NCBI RefSeq assembly: GCF_016584665.1
Contig: NZ_BBJB01000050.1
Coordinates: 1 to 64,000, forward strand
Reading direction: 5' to 3'
Source of the DNA: Pseudanabaena sp. lw0831
GTDB taxonomy: Bacteria > Cyanobacteriota > Cyanobacteriia > Pseudanabaenales > Pseudanabaenaceae
DNA length: 64,000 bases
The position numbers and the translations under genes are program-made. Shown one piece after another: positions 51,201-57,467 of this stretch; the first letter of the stretch is position 1, and each line of letters starts with the position of its first letter. The notes under the pieces were generated by a model. It saw nothing but the letters and a program-made list of their open reading frames with translations. It had not been told where the DNA came from and did not search any database.

Positions 51201-52133
51201 GCCTGCGTAATGTGCGACATCCGTAGAAGTTCCGCCCATATCAAAGCTAATAATTTTATCAAAACCTGCTTTTAAACTGGTTTGAACTGCACCAACAATC
51301 CCACCTGCGGGGCCAGAGAGAATGCTGTTTTTACCTTGAAAAGAGTTTGCTTCGATTAGTCCACCGTTAGACTGCATAAACATTAGTTTTGTGGAATTAT
51401 TGTCGAGATTACCAAGTTCAGCACTAACTCGATCTACATAGCGTCTGAGAATTGGCGATAGATATGCATCGACTACGGTAGTATCACCGCGACTTATAAA
51501 CTTAATTAAGGAACTAATTTCGTGAGATACGGAAACTTGCGTAAATCCAACTTGTTTTGCTAGTTCAGCCAAGCGCCGCTCATGGTCTGGATATCGATAA
51601 CTATGCATTAATGCGATCGCGCAAGCCCTAATCCCCAAATCATAAATTTTTTGTAATTCTCTTAAAGCCAATTCCTCATCTAACGCAATGAGAACCTCTC
51701 CATGAGCACTATAACGTTCCTCAACCCCAATCACCTGCTCATAAAGCATCTCAGGCAAAATAATATGTCGCGCAAAAATATTCGGGCGGTTCTGATAACC
51801 AATCCGTAAAGCATCCCGAAATCCTTTCGTAATTAATAAAACTGTGCGATCGCCTTTTCGTTCTAAAAGGGCGTTAGTCGCCACAGTTGTTCCCATCTTG
51901 ATTGCCGCAATTTCAGCTACAGGGATCGGCTCAGACTGCGCAAGCCCAAGAATATCACGAATCCCTTGAATCGGCGCATCAATATAGCGATCGGGATTTT
52001 CAGAAAGCAACTTATGCAAGACAATCTGACCATCAGGATTCTGCGCGACAATATCGGTAAATGTGCCCCCGCGATCGATCCAGAACTGCCACTTATGATT
52101 GTCTTGGCTCACTTCTACTGAACTATCACTCAT
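48285..52133 (-). CDS. Fused hydantoinase A/B-type 5-oxoprolinase
   Basis: About 1282 residues from the ATG at 52133 (MSDSSVEVSQDNHKWQFWID). HyuA half: FWIDRGGTFTDIVAQNPDG (phosphate-binding start), IISFDMGGTSTDVAHYAGSY, and CCFGGAGGQHACAIADVLG. HyuB half: RLDFSCAIFDRAGELVANAP and THLPDITVITPVF. It hydrolyses 5-oxo-L-proline to glutamate with ATP, as in the eukaryotic-type fused enzyme. A block of ~60 residues between halves (SPPAPLVKGGEE..VPLYKGDLGGSL, twice) is repeat-derived and not part of the family. A frame from 52151 adds six residues. Confidence 0.93.
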   Translation of the reverse strand: MSDSSVEVSQDNHKWQFWIDRGGTFTDIVAQNPDGQIVLHKLLSENPDRYIDAPIQGIRDILGLAQSEPIPVAEIAAIKMGTTVATNALLERKGDRTVLLITKGFRDALRIGYQNRPNIFARHIILPEMLYEQVIGVEERYSAHGEVLIALDEELALRELQKIYDLGIRACAIALMHSYRYPDHERRLAELAKQVGFTQVSVSHEISSLIKFISRGDTTVVDAYLSPILRRYVDRVSAELGNLDNNSTKLMFMQSNGGLIEANSFQGKNSILSGPAGGIVGAVQTSLKAGFDKIISFDMGGTSTDVAHYAGSYERSLSTEVAGVRLSTPMMAIHTVAAGGGSLLFFDGARYRVGPESAGAFPGPACYHNGGALAVTDCNVMLGKLQPDFFPKVFGKDGDLPLEREIVIQKFTELAQSIGQATGQQVLPEVVAQGFLEIAVEKMAMAIKKISVQRGYDVTEYVLCCFGGAGGQHACAIADVLGMTQVFIHPYAGVLSAYGIGLADVRTIRDRSVELELSLELLAELEMVALELSEDAKIEVLHGASDEGLQIETALRLRYAGTDSSLTIAIANPLSFCSQEILEFLQTSFESLHKERYGFVFSDKALIVEAIAVEMIMKMPKAFKEKGKRKKEKVGEAVAIASARVYMGGQWLETPIYRREDLRIGNRVIGAALIIDATGTNAIEPNWEAELTEEDCLILKRSPDRSPPAPLVKGGEEDVQVPLYKGDLGGSLSRAENRSPPAPLVKGGEEVQVPLYKGDLGGSLPDPIKLEIFNNLFQSIAEQMGFTLQNTSASVNIRERLDFSCAIFDRAGELVANAPHIPVHLGSMGESVKALIRDRGDRIFLGDVFATNNPYNGGTHLPDITVITPVFIGDSEKPTFYVASRGHHADIGGITPGSMPSNSTSIEEEGILFDNFQLVENGRFCEAETLALLTSSQYPARNPAQNIADLQAQIAANACGAKELQRMVAHYGVATAQSYMGHVRDNAEFAIRKAIASLGKEKGKGKKEKYEQKFVYPIDNGSQIVVSVSLNVEERTAKIDFTGTSAQLPNNFNAPLAVCKAVVLYVFRTLVDDEIPLNAGCLVPLEIIVPEGSMLNPIYPAAVVAGNVETSQAIANALYGALGVMAASQGTMNNFTFGSDRYQYYETICGGSGAGIDFDGTDAIQTHMTNSRLTDPEILEWRFPVLLEEFAIRANSGGNGKHQGGNGVTRRIKFLEPMTAAILSGSRVIPPFGLNGGESAATGHNYVIRNHGEITDLPSTATVQMEAGDTFMIETPGGGGYG
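49845..50021. repeat. Two tandem GC-rich repeats inside the 5-oxoprolinase gene
   Basis: Two units of about 78 bases, each starting AGATCCCCCTAAATCCC and ending GGGCTGGGGGGGATCT, at 49845-49922 and about 49941-50021. Each has inverted repeat structure (CCCCCTTTACAAGGGGGG). In the reading frame of the gene they encode APLVKGGEE and VPLYKGDLGGSL. They lie exactly at the junction between the HyuA and HyuB halves, where an insert would be tolerated. Confidence 0.95.
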
Positions 52134-52270
52134 TTTAATCTCAACATTCAAGTCTCATCAGTATTTATAGCATTTCGGGGGTTCTCTACATTGTTTCAAA
52201 AACTTGACGAATTGCGTCAGCTGTCGCCAGTCTTGTTTGGTTCGGTGTCAGCTATGTGCGTAACCCAAGC

Positions 52271-52765
52271 CTATTGGCAGCGATCGTGAATCCATATGAC
52301 ATCTCCCAGCAAGGGTAAAGTGCTGCCTCTTCTCCTATAGTAATCATGACTACCTAAATCAGCGACAATGGCATACTTAGGTGAATCTGTTTCTTTGCCT
52401 AGCCAAAGCGGCGTGGCAGATTTGAAATTCCGATCAAAAAATGTAATTCCAAAGCTACGGTCATTCTTTAGATTAATAGTATCTTTGTCCTGATTCGTTA
52501 ACCAAATAGAACCATAACCGCTGGATTGAGAAACAATAAATCGATAAATTTGCTTATGTTGAGGATGATTAATTATAGCGGTTCCATGGAATGGAGTTCC
52601 TACGGGTGGCTCCCAAAAAACCAATTCAAAACCTGTCCCATCTCCATCACGGTAAACGCTTTTGGTAATTGGACATGATGCTTCAGATGCAAATGCCCCT
52701 GCGATCGCTGGCATCCAAAGCACAAATATAGATGCCATGAGTATAGAAAAATTTATGTTCTTCAT
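52271..52765 (-). CDS. Secreted hypothetical protein
   Basis: A 164-residue protein with a signal peptide (FSILMASIFVLWMPAIAGAFA-SE). The mature part is beta-rich with aromatic pairs (VYRDGDGTGFELVFWEPPVG; GYGSIWLTNQDKDTINLK) and two cysteines at the ends (ASCPITKS, IHDRCQ) that may form a disulfide. Family not recognised. It is followed by another small secreted protein gene after a gap of about 115 bases. Confidence 0.75.
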   Translation of the reverse strand: MKNINFSILMASIFVLWMPAIAGAFASEASCPITKSVYRDGDGTGFELVFWEPPVGTPFHGTAIINHPQHKQIYRFIVSQSSGYGSIWLTNQDKDTINLKNDRSFGITFFDRNFKSATPLWLGKETDSPKYAIVADLGSHDYYRRRGSTLPLLGDVIWIHDRCQ

Positions 52766-52881
52766 TAATTTGGATTTGATAAAGATAATTTACATCGCTG
52801 CTTGACCTTCAATATTTTCATCCTGTTCTCCAACTGCAAATCGAACCATCGGCAACAAAAAACTTTCAACTTACTCAAGCT

Positions 52882-53256
52882 TTACTTTGAGAACTTGGGA
52901 CAGCGATATCGCACGAATTTTGATTCGTCGTTAGTTACGTCGGTTAGCTTGCCGCGATCGGCAGAAAGACGGTATTGTCTGAAGGAAAGCCAAGTTCCAC
53001 CCTCACCAAATAATTCAGAGATCAGTGCAAGTTCAAACTTACCTTGAGTAACTACAGCCTTTATCGGGCCATTACTCTCATAAAACTGAATGCGATCGAC
53101 GCTAATCATTAGGCGGGAATCGTTAAGGTTAGTACCGCACTGCTTTAGATTGGAGTTCCATTCACCTTGAAACTGGACAGGAACAGTTTTTTGTTGCTCT
53201 GCTGCGGCTACAGGCATGGGGATAAATATCAAAATCAAGGCAAGCCATCGGTTCAT
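52882..53256 (-). CDS. Small secreted hypothetical protein
   Basis: A 124-residue protein with a signal peptide (MNRWLALILIFIPMPVAAAE). The mature part has FQGEWNSNLKQCGTNLNDSR, SVDRIQFYESNGPIKAVVTQ and WLSFRQYRLSADRGKL, with two cysteines (KQC, YRC). The start GEWxxxxxxC and the beta pattern recall small lipocalin-like or lysozyme-inhibitor-like periplasmic proteins, without certainty. Confidence 0.7.
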   Translation of the reverse strand: MNRWLALILIFIPMPVAAAEQQKTVPVQFQGEWNSNLKQCGTNLNDSRLMISVDRIQFYESNGPIKAVVTQGKFELALISELFGEGGTWLSFRQYRLSADRGKLTDVTNDESKFVRYRCPKFSK

Positions 53257-53334
53257 AAGATTCGCTCCTATTAATGTTAATACTCTTCAAGTCGTTAGCG
53301 ATCGCTTATCAAGTTCAAGAATATGTCCATTTGC

Positions 53335-53568
53335 TTAGAAAGACTCATTTCCATTAAGTTTTCTTGTCTTAGTCTTTATAATCTTGAATCCCTCGCTTAG
53401 ATGGAGATTTAAAGCAACATCATTTCCACTGAGGACATGGGTACTCAAGGTTTTTCCACATCGATTAATCGCATGTTGTAACAATCTCTGTTCATCTAAT
53501 CTGGCTCGATCATGAATAGCTGCGATCGCATCCCAATCGTCTGAATTGTAGTTCCTTAGATGTATCAT
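53335..53568 (-). pseudogene. GNAT acetyltransferase with large internal deletion
   Basis: From MIHLRNYNSDDWDAIAAIHD, the first strand and helix of a GNAT domain, the text jumps after RARLDE to QRLLQHAINRCGKTLSTHVL and LSGNDVALNLHLSEGFKIIK, the C-terminal half with the N-x-x-A-x-x-x-Y-x-x-x-G-F region. The acetyl-CoA-binding middle (motif A strand and pyrophosphate loop) is mostly missing, so at 77 residues it is unlikely to be active. Frame is kept, suggesting an in-frame deletion. Confidence 0.75.
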
Positions 53569-53668
53569 AGGAAACTCTAATATTTTGATGTTGCAATAGG
53601 TGATTTTAGGCTGCTGTCTCATCACAATTTTACTATAGCAATGCAAGAGATAGCTAGGACAAATCAAA

Positions 53669-53717
53669 ACCCAAAAGAGTAATGGCGGCGCTTCGCGCCG
53701 CCATTACTCTTTTGGGT
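53669..53717. terminator. 23-bp perfect hairpin
   Basis: ACCCAAAAGAGTAATGGCGG (start of the left arm, 53669) pairs perfectly with its mirror ending at 53717, around TTC. GC-rich top, A/T-rich base. Between the GNAT fragment and era, so it can shield both. Same design as 29185 and 39324. Confidence 0.8.
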
Positions 53718-53787
53718 GCAAAACTTGCAAAACCCTATAGCTACCATCATCACTTAAAATAGTTCAATACAACGATCGCAAATAATC

Positions 53788-54696
53788 ATGATTCCAGAGT
53801 CGGGCGAAGGGTTTAAATCGGGTTTTGTAGCATTAGTAGGACGACCAAATGTTGGTAAGTCCACTTTGCTCAATGCCCTCATTGGTCAAAAAATTGCGAT
53901 AACTTCGCCCGTTGCCCAAACTACACGCAATCGTTTACGGGGAATATTAACATTGCCAGAAGCGCAAATCGTCCTTGTGGATACCCCTGGGATTCATAAA
54001 CCTCATCATTTACTCGGACAAACGATTGTCAGAAATGCGATCGGGGCAATCTCTTCCGTTGATATGACTGTTTTGCTAGTTGATGGTAGCGATCGCATGG
54101 GAACGGGTGATCGCTTTGTTGCTGAGACTATCTTACAGAGCAAAGTTCCTACGATTTTGGGCATCAATAAAATTGATATTCTTGGTGACGATTCGGGTGA
54201 TACTTTTACTGGTTATGAGAGTTTCGCCTCAGAGCATGGTTGGCAAGTCGCTAAGTTTTCGTCAATCACGGGTGAGGGATTAGAGGCTTTGCAAGCGATG
54301 ATGTGCGATCGCTTACCTCTTGGTCCCTATTACTATCCGCCAGACTTAGTTACCGATCAGCCTGAGCGCTTCATTATGGGCGAGCTAATTCGCGAACAAA
54401 TTCTCTTGCTTACGCGCGAAGAGATTCCGCATTCTGTTGCGATTAGTATCGATCAGGTAGACGAGCAACCTAAAATCACAAGGGTAATGGCGACAATTCA
54501 TGTGGAACGAGATTCGCAAAAGGGGATTTTGATTGGCAAGAAGGGGCAAATGCTGAAGGAGATTGGCACGCAGGCAAGATTACAAATGCAGAAGATGATT
54601 ATGGGTTCTGTGCATTTGGAAATGTTTGTCAAAGTCCAACCCAAATGGCGCTCGTCTCGGTTTCAATTGTCTGATCTTGGCTATCGTGTAGAGTAA
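53788..54696 (+). CDS. era: Era, ribosome-assembly GTPase
   Basis: A 302-residue GTPase that binds 16S rRNA 3' end during 30S assembly. G1 GRPNVGKSTLLNALIG, G2 region TRNRLRGIL, G3 DTPGIHKPHH, G4 NKID, G5 SSITGEGLEAL. The C-terminal KH domain has IGKKGQMLKEIGTQARLQM. All parts are of normal length and spacing. Start at 53788 (MIPESGEGFKSGFVALVG) has AATC ahead and no strong Shine-Dalgarno. Confidence 0.97.
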   Translation: MIPESGEGFKSGFVALVGRPNVGKSTLLNALIGQKIAITSPVAQTTRNRLRGILTLPEAQIVLVDTPGIHKPHHLLGQTIVRNAIGAISSVDMTVLLVDGSDRMGTGDRFVAETILQSKVPTILGINKIDILGDDSGDTFTGYESFASEHGWQVAKFSSITGEGLEALQAMMCDRLPLGPYYYPPDLVTDQPERFIMGELIREQILLLTREEIPHSVAISIDQVDEQPKITRVMATIHVERDSQKGILIGKKGQMLKEIGTQARLQMQKMIMGSVHLEMFVKVQPKWRSSRFQLSDLGYRVE

Positions 54697-54774
54697 AGAA
54701 CTGAGTTTGGTGCGATCGCAATCTGCGATCGCACTGCTAAAATATAAATACTTTAATCCGAAGGTGATTGTAGA

Positions 54775-55056
54775 ATGCCAATTACATTGCCACCAGAACT
54801 AGAGCAGTTTATCCAAAGTCAGGTTGCTAGAGGCAAGTATGCTTCTGTTGACGAGGTATTCTTGGCGGGTATTAAGCTATTAGAGCAACGAGAACGCCTT
54901 TATCAAGGGCGATTTGAAGAGTTGCGCCGTGAAATTATGGTTGGGGTTGAGGAGGCTGAGCGAGGCGAATTATTAGATGCGGAGGCGGTAATAACTGGAC
55001 TGCAAGAGAAATTACAACAGCGCCGCGTTCAGAGCGATGCTATTTGTAGAAAATGA
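54775..55056 (+). CDS. ParD-type antitoxin, copy 1 (toxin deleted)
   Basis: A 93-residue protein of the ribbon-helix-helix ParD family: MPITLPPELEQFIQSQVARG then YASVDEVFLAGIKLLEQRER and a helical acidic tail. It is nearly identical to copy 2 up to QRRVQSD. The last five residues (AICRK) are new: the DNA after the antitoxin joins directly to the last codons of the toxin gene in another frame (CTATTTGTAGAAAATGATGAAGAC), so the toxin has been deleted. The 5' flank TTAATCCGAAGGTGATTG is shared with copy 2. Confidence 0.9.
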   Translation: MPITLPPELEQFIQSQVARGKYASVDEVFLAGIKLLEQRERLYQGRFEELRREIMVGVEEAERGELLDAEAVITGLQEKLQQRRVQSDAICRK

Positions 55057-55072
55057 TGAAGACTAAGCGATC
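55036..55072 (+). pseudogene. Scar of the deleted ParE toxin
   Basis: CTATTTGTAGAAAATGATGA and AGACTAAGCGATCGCATTT repeat the 3' end of the toxin gene of copy 2 (CTATTTGCAGAAAATGATGA, AGACTGAGCGATC). The toxin remnant is about nine codons. Everything between the antitoxin end and this point is missing. Confidence 0.8.
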
Positions 55073-55170
55073 GCATTTTTCAGCTTTTTTAATCTGCGAT
55101 CGCTAATATCGAGAAACTGCGATCGCGCTCCTTGCCAAAATTATGAATTGGATTTGAGGTTAGGGCGATC
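55068..55170 (+). repeat. HIP1-rich intergenic repeat, copy 1
   Basis: CGATCGCATTTTTCAGCTTTT, AATCTGCGATCGCTAATATCGAG, then CTCCTTGCCAAAATTATGAATT. Two more copies occur at 55866-55980 and 55985-56070. The unit carries two to three HIP1 or HIP1-like octamers. Confidence 0.8.
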
Positions 55171-55267
55171 GTGTTTTTTTAGAGATCGAGGTGATACGAT
55201 GCTGATTAATTTGTGCGGCGATCTCGGTACTAAAATAGGGACACGTTAATCCGAAGGTGATTGTAGA

Positions 55268-55537
55268 ATGCCAATTACATTGCCCCCAGAACTAGAGCAG
55301 TTTATCCAAAGTCAGGTTGCTAGAGGCAAGTATGCTTCTGTTGACGAGGTATTCTTGGCGGGTATTAAGCTATTAGAGCAACGAGAACGCCTTTATCAAG
55401 GGCGATTTGAAGAGTTGCGCCGTGAAATTATGGTTGGGGTTGAGGAGGCTGAGCGAGGCGAATTATTAGATGCGGAGGCGGTAATAACTGGACTGCAAGA
55501 GAAATTACAACAACGCCGCGTTCAGAGTGATCGATGA
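55268..55537 (+). CDS. ParD-type antitoxin, copy 2
   Basis: An 89-residue ParD-like ribbon-helix-helix protein, almost identical to copy 1 over 86 residues at both protein and DNA levels. Stop overlaps the following parE start by ATGA, the normal operon arrangement for this toxin-antitoxin type. In a working locus the antitoxin binds ParE and represses the promoter. Here the toxin gene is broken, so the antitoxin may persist by inertia or guard against related toxins elsewhere. Confidence 0.92.
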   Translation: MPITLPPELEQFIQSQVARGKYASVDEVFLAGIKLLEQRERLYQGRFEELRREIMVGVEEAERGELLDAEAVITGLQEKLQQRRVQSDR

Positions 55538-55841
55538 GCAATTTTTGTAGAATCACGCGAACAGCAAGTCGAGATATCGAGAATATTATGGATTATCTTG
55601 CTGAGAATGTAAGTTTTGAGACGGCAGAGTCTTTTCTGGAGAAGATAAACGCAAAATTTAAACTGCTGGTCAAGTTCCCCAAAATAGGACGAGGGCGAGA
55701 TGAATTGTATCTCGGCTTGCGGAGTGTGCCATTAGAGGATTGATCTTTTATCGTTTAGTTCCAGAGGGAATTGAGGTGATGCGGGTAGTGGGTGGCTATC
55801 GCGATCTGGAGGCTCTATTTGCAGAAAATGATGAAGACTGA
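55534..55841 (+). pseudogene. ParE-type toxin with frameshift
   Basis: Starts MSNFCRITRTASRDIENIMD, then KFPKIGRGRDELYLGLRSVPLE, ends at a stop at 55743. In another frame it continues GLIFYRLVPEGIEVMRVVGG, YRDLEALFAENDED, stop at 55841. ParE/RelE-fold toxins need this last strand. Restoring one G in the run GAGGAT (about 55736) joins the two parts, so a single-base deletion has inactivated the toxin (or it is a sequencing error). Confidence 0.85.
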
Positions 55842-55865
55842 GCGATCTCATTTCCTGTTTTACAG

Positions 55866-56070
55866 ACGATCGCATTTTCCAGTTTTCGCAATCAGCGATC
55901 GCTAATATCGAGAAGAAGTGATCGCCCTTCTTGCCAAAATTATGAATTTCTTTCGAGATTGAGGTGATCGCATTTCCTTTTTTACAGATGATCGCAGTTT
56001 TCAGTTTTCGCAATCTGCGATCGCTAGTATCGAGAAGAAGCGATCGCACTCCTTGCCAAAACGATCGCCC
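55866..56070 (+). repeat. HIP1-rich intergenic repeat, copies 2 and 3
   Basis: Copy 2: GACGATCGCATTTTCCAGTT, GCAATCAGCGATCGCTAATATCGAG, CCCTTCTTGCCAAAATTATG. Copy 3: GATGATCGCAGTTTTCAGTT, GCAATCTGCGATCGCTAGTATCGAG, CACTCCTTGCCAAAACG. Period about 120 bases. The unit boundaries match those of the copy at 55068. Confidence 0.85.
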
Positions 56071-56118
56071 TTTCATTTTCCCAAACCTGCGATCGCGCTA
56101 AACATCTCCAATATTCGT

Positions 56119-56560
56119 AGCCCACATTCCGCTCGTAATGGAAGCCTAAAAATATTTACAACGAGACAATCAGGGTTTAAGCGATTTCAAAAGAAGTTAA
56201 TGATAATAAATTCTATTAGTGTGTCCTTATTGACAATATTAAAATAGTGACTTTTTGAGATTAAGACTCAAAACACTTACTGTATAACTTACATTCAGCA
56301 GGTGTTTTTTGAGAATTAACATTTATTAGAGAAAACCTTATAAATAGAGCATTTTGGGGCTTTCTCATTTTTTTGAGACTCATAGTGAGATTTTCTAATT
56401 ACTAATTATAGTCAATAAAAATTTTACTATTGAGAATAGGCTCTTTGAAATCCTCATTCTTTCGTGGTAAATATTTTTTGCCCAGATTACCTGCTGAATG
56501 TAGGGTATAAGCATTTCCTTTCTGAATATTTTTTTCAGTAAAATAAGAGCGGAATGTGGG
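56119..56560. mobile_element. Possible MITE: nested inverted repeats, AT-rich core
   Basis: AGCCCACATTCCGCTC (56119-56134) is inverted at GAGCGGAATGTGGG (56547-56560). Inside, ACATTCAGCAGGT (56291-56303) is inverted at ACCTGCTGAATGT (56489-56501), extending outward with two mismatches. The core is strongly AT-rich with no credible gene. It could be a non-autonomous transposable element, or two nested ones. No target-site duplication was identified. Confidence 0.5.
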
Positions 56561-56681
56561 TTCGTAGGTTGAGTTGACGCAAGGAAACCCAATAAATGGA
56601 AGAGAAAGAGGACATGGTGTTGGGTTTCGCTCCTATCCAATCAATCGATTTTCTCAAAAATATTGATTTGCTTAACCTAAT
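56561..56681. repeat. Decayed cyanobacterial palindromic repeat
   Basis: GTAGGTTGAGTTGACGCAAG, AAACCCAATAA and, inverted, TTGGGTTTCGCTCCTA (about 56565-56635). I recall the TAGGTTGGGTT...AACCCAACA repeat from many cyanobacteria. The frame on the minus strand here (56395-56640) is not credible as a gene. Confidence 0.55.
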
Positions 56682-57467
56682 CTACAGGTGTTGCTGATTA
56701 GCATCTATCTCCAACATATCAAGAACTTCTGAAGCAGGATATTGAATGTCTTGAGTCCAATTAGCTGAAAGCTCTTGCAAGAAATTACGATATCGCTCAA
56801 AATTTAGATGCCCTAAAATGACTGCTGCATAGGCAGAAATTGGTAAAGTTTGCGTTCTACTAATAGAAACTAAAATATCCTCTATCTCAGGGATTTCATA
56901 ATTAGCAAAAGCTCTTACACTCATAATTCGAACATTTTCCGACCACTGTTTCTCATAGATTATTTGAGTGAGGCTGGAAATAATTTTGGGATAGTTTTTC
57001 TTTGTTAGTCCCAGTAGTCGTTGAGCAGCCAGACAACACGCGAAAACTACGTAAGGATCATGCGAGGATTCCAGGATATTGGTGATGAGATCAATATCTT
57101 CTTCCTCTCCAAGATGAGCTAGAATCCCCAATGCACTAGCATGATTTGCTCCCCTGACTATCGTCCCATTAGGTGCGATGCTTACTATAGGTGGATTATT
57201 TAATTGTTCACGAGCTTTAACCAACAGCTCATATAAATAAGGACTAAAAAGATTATTGAATCCATACCTGCTTAATGACTCAAAATAAAAGAAATAATCA
57301 AAAGCGATACCTTGTGCCACTGGATTATTGTTTTTTAGTAAAATAAGGAAAGCTTGGATCTTTTGGGCATTATTGCTCTCCTCAGAAATAAGTTGTTGGA
57401 ATGCTTCGATGGATGACTCATCTGGCAGTGCGTTAGATGTCCAGTAATAAGATGTAAAATCATTCAT
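56682..57467 (-). CDS. Helical-repeat (HEAT-like) protein, possible immunity protein
   Basis: A 261-residue protein, almost entirely helical, with HEAT-like pairs: HASALGILAHLGEEEDIDLI, DPYVVFACCLAAQRLLGL, SENVRIMSVRAFANYEIPEI and ISAYAAVILGHLNFERYRNF. The start ATG overlaps the stop of the DUF4157 gene by four bases, so the two are translated together. In polymorphic toxin systems a small gene overlapping the toxin 3' end is usually the immunity protein, and HEAT-type immunity proteins are known. That role is inferred from position only. Confidence 0.65.
   Translation of the reverse strand: MNDFTSYYWTSNALPDESSIEAFQQLISEESNNAQKIQAFLILLKNNNPVAQGIAFDYFFYFESLSRYGFNNLFSPYLYELLVKAREQLNNPPIVSIAPNGTIVRGANHASALGILAHLGEEEDIDLITNILESSHDPYVVFACCLAAQRLLGLTKKNYPKIISSLTQIIYEKQWSENVRIMSVRAFANYEIPEIEDILVSISRTQTLPISAYAAVILGHLNFERYRNFLQELSANWTQDIQYPASEVLDMLEIDANQQHL

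Noticed and set aside
56395-56640. Minus-strand frame of 81 codons
   Set aside because: It spans a possible MITE end and a palindromic repeat, and has no protein-like conservation pattern.
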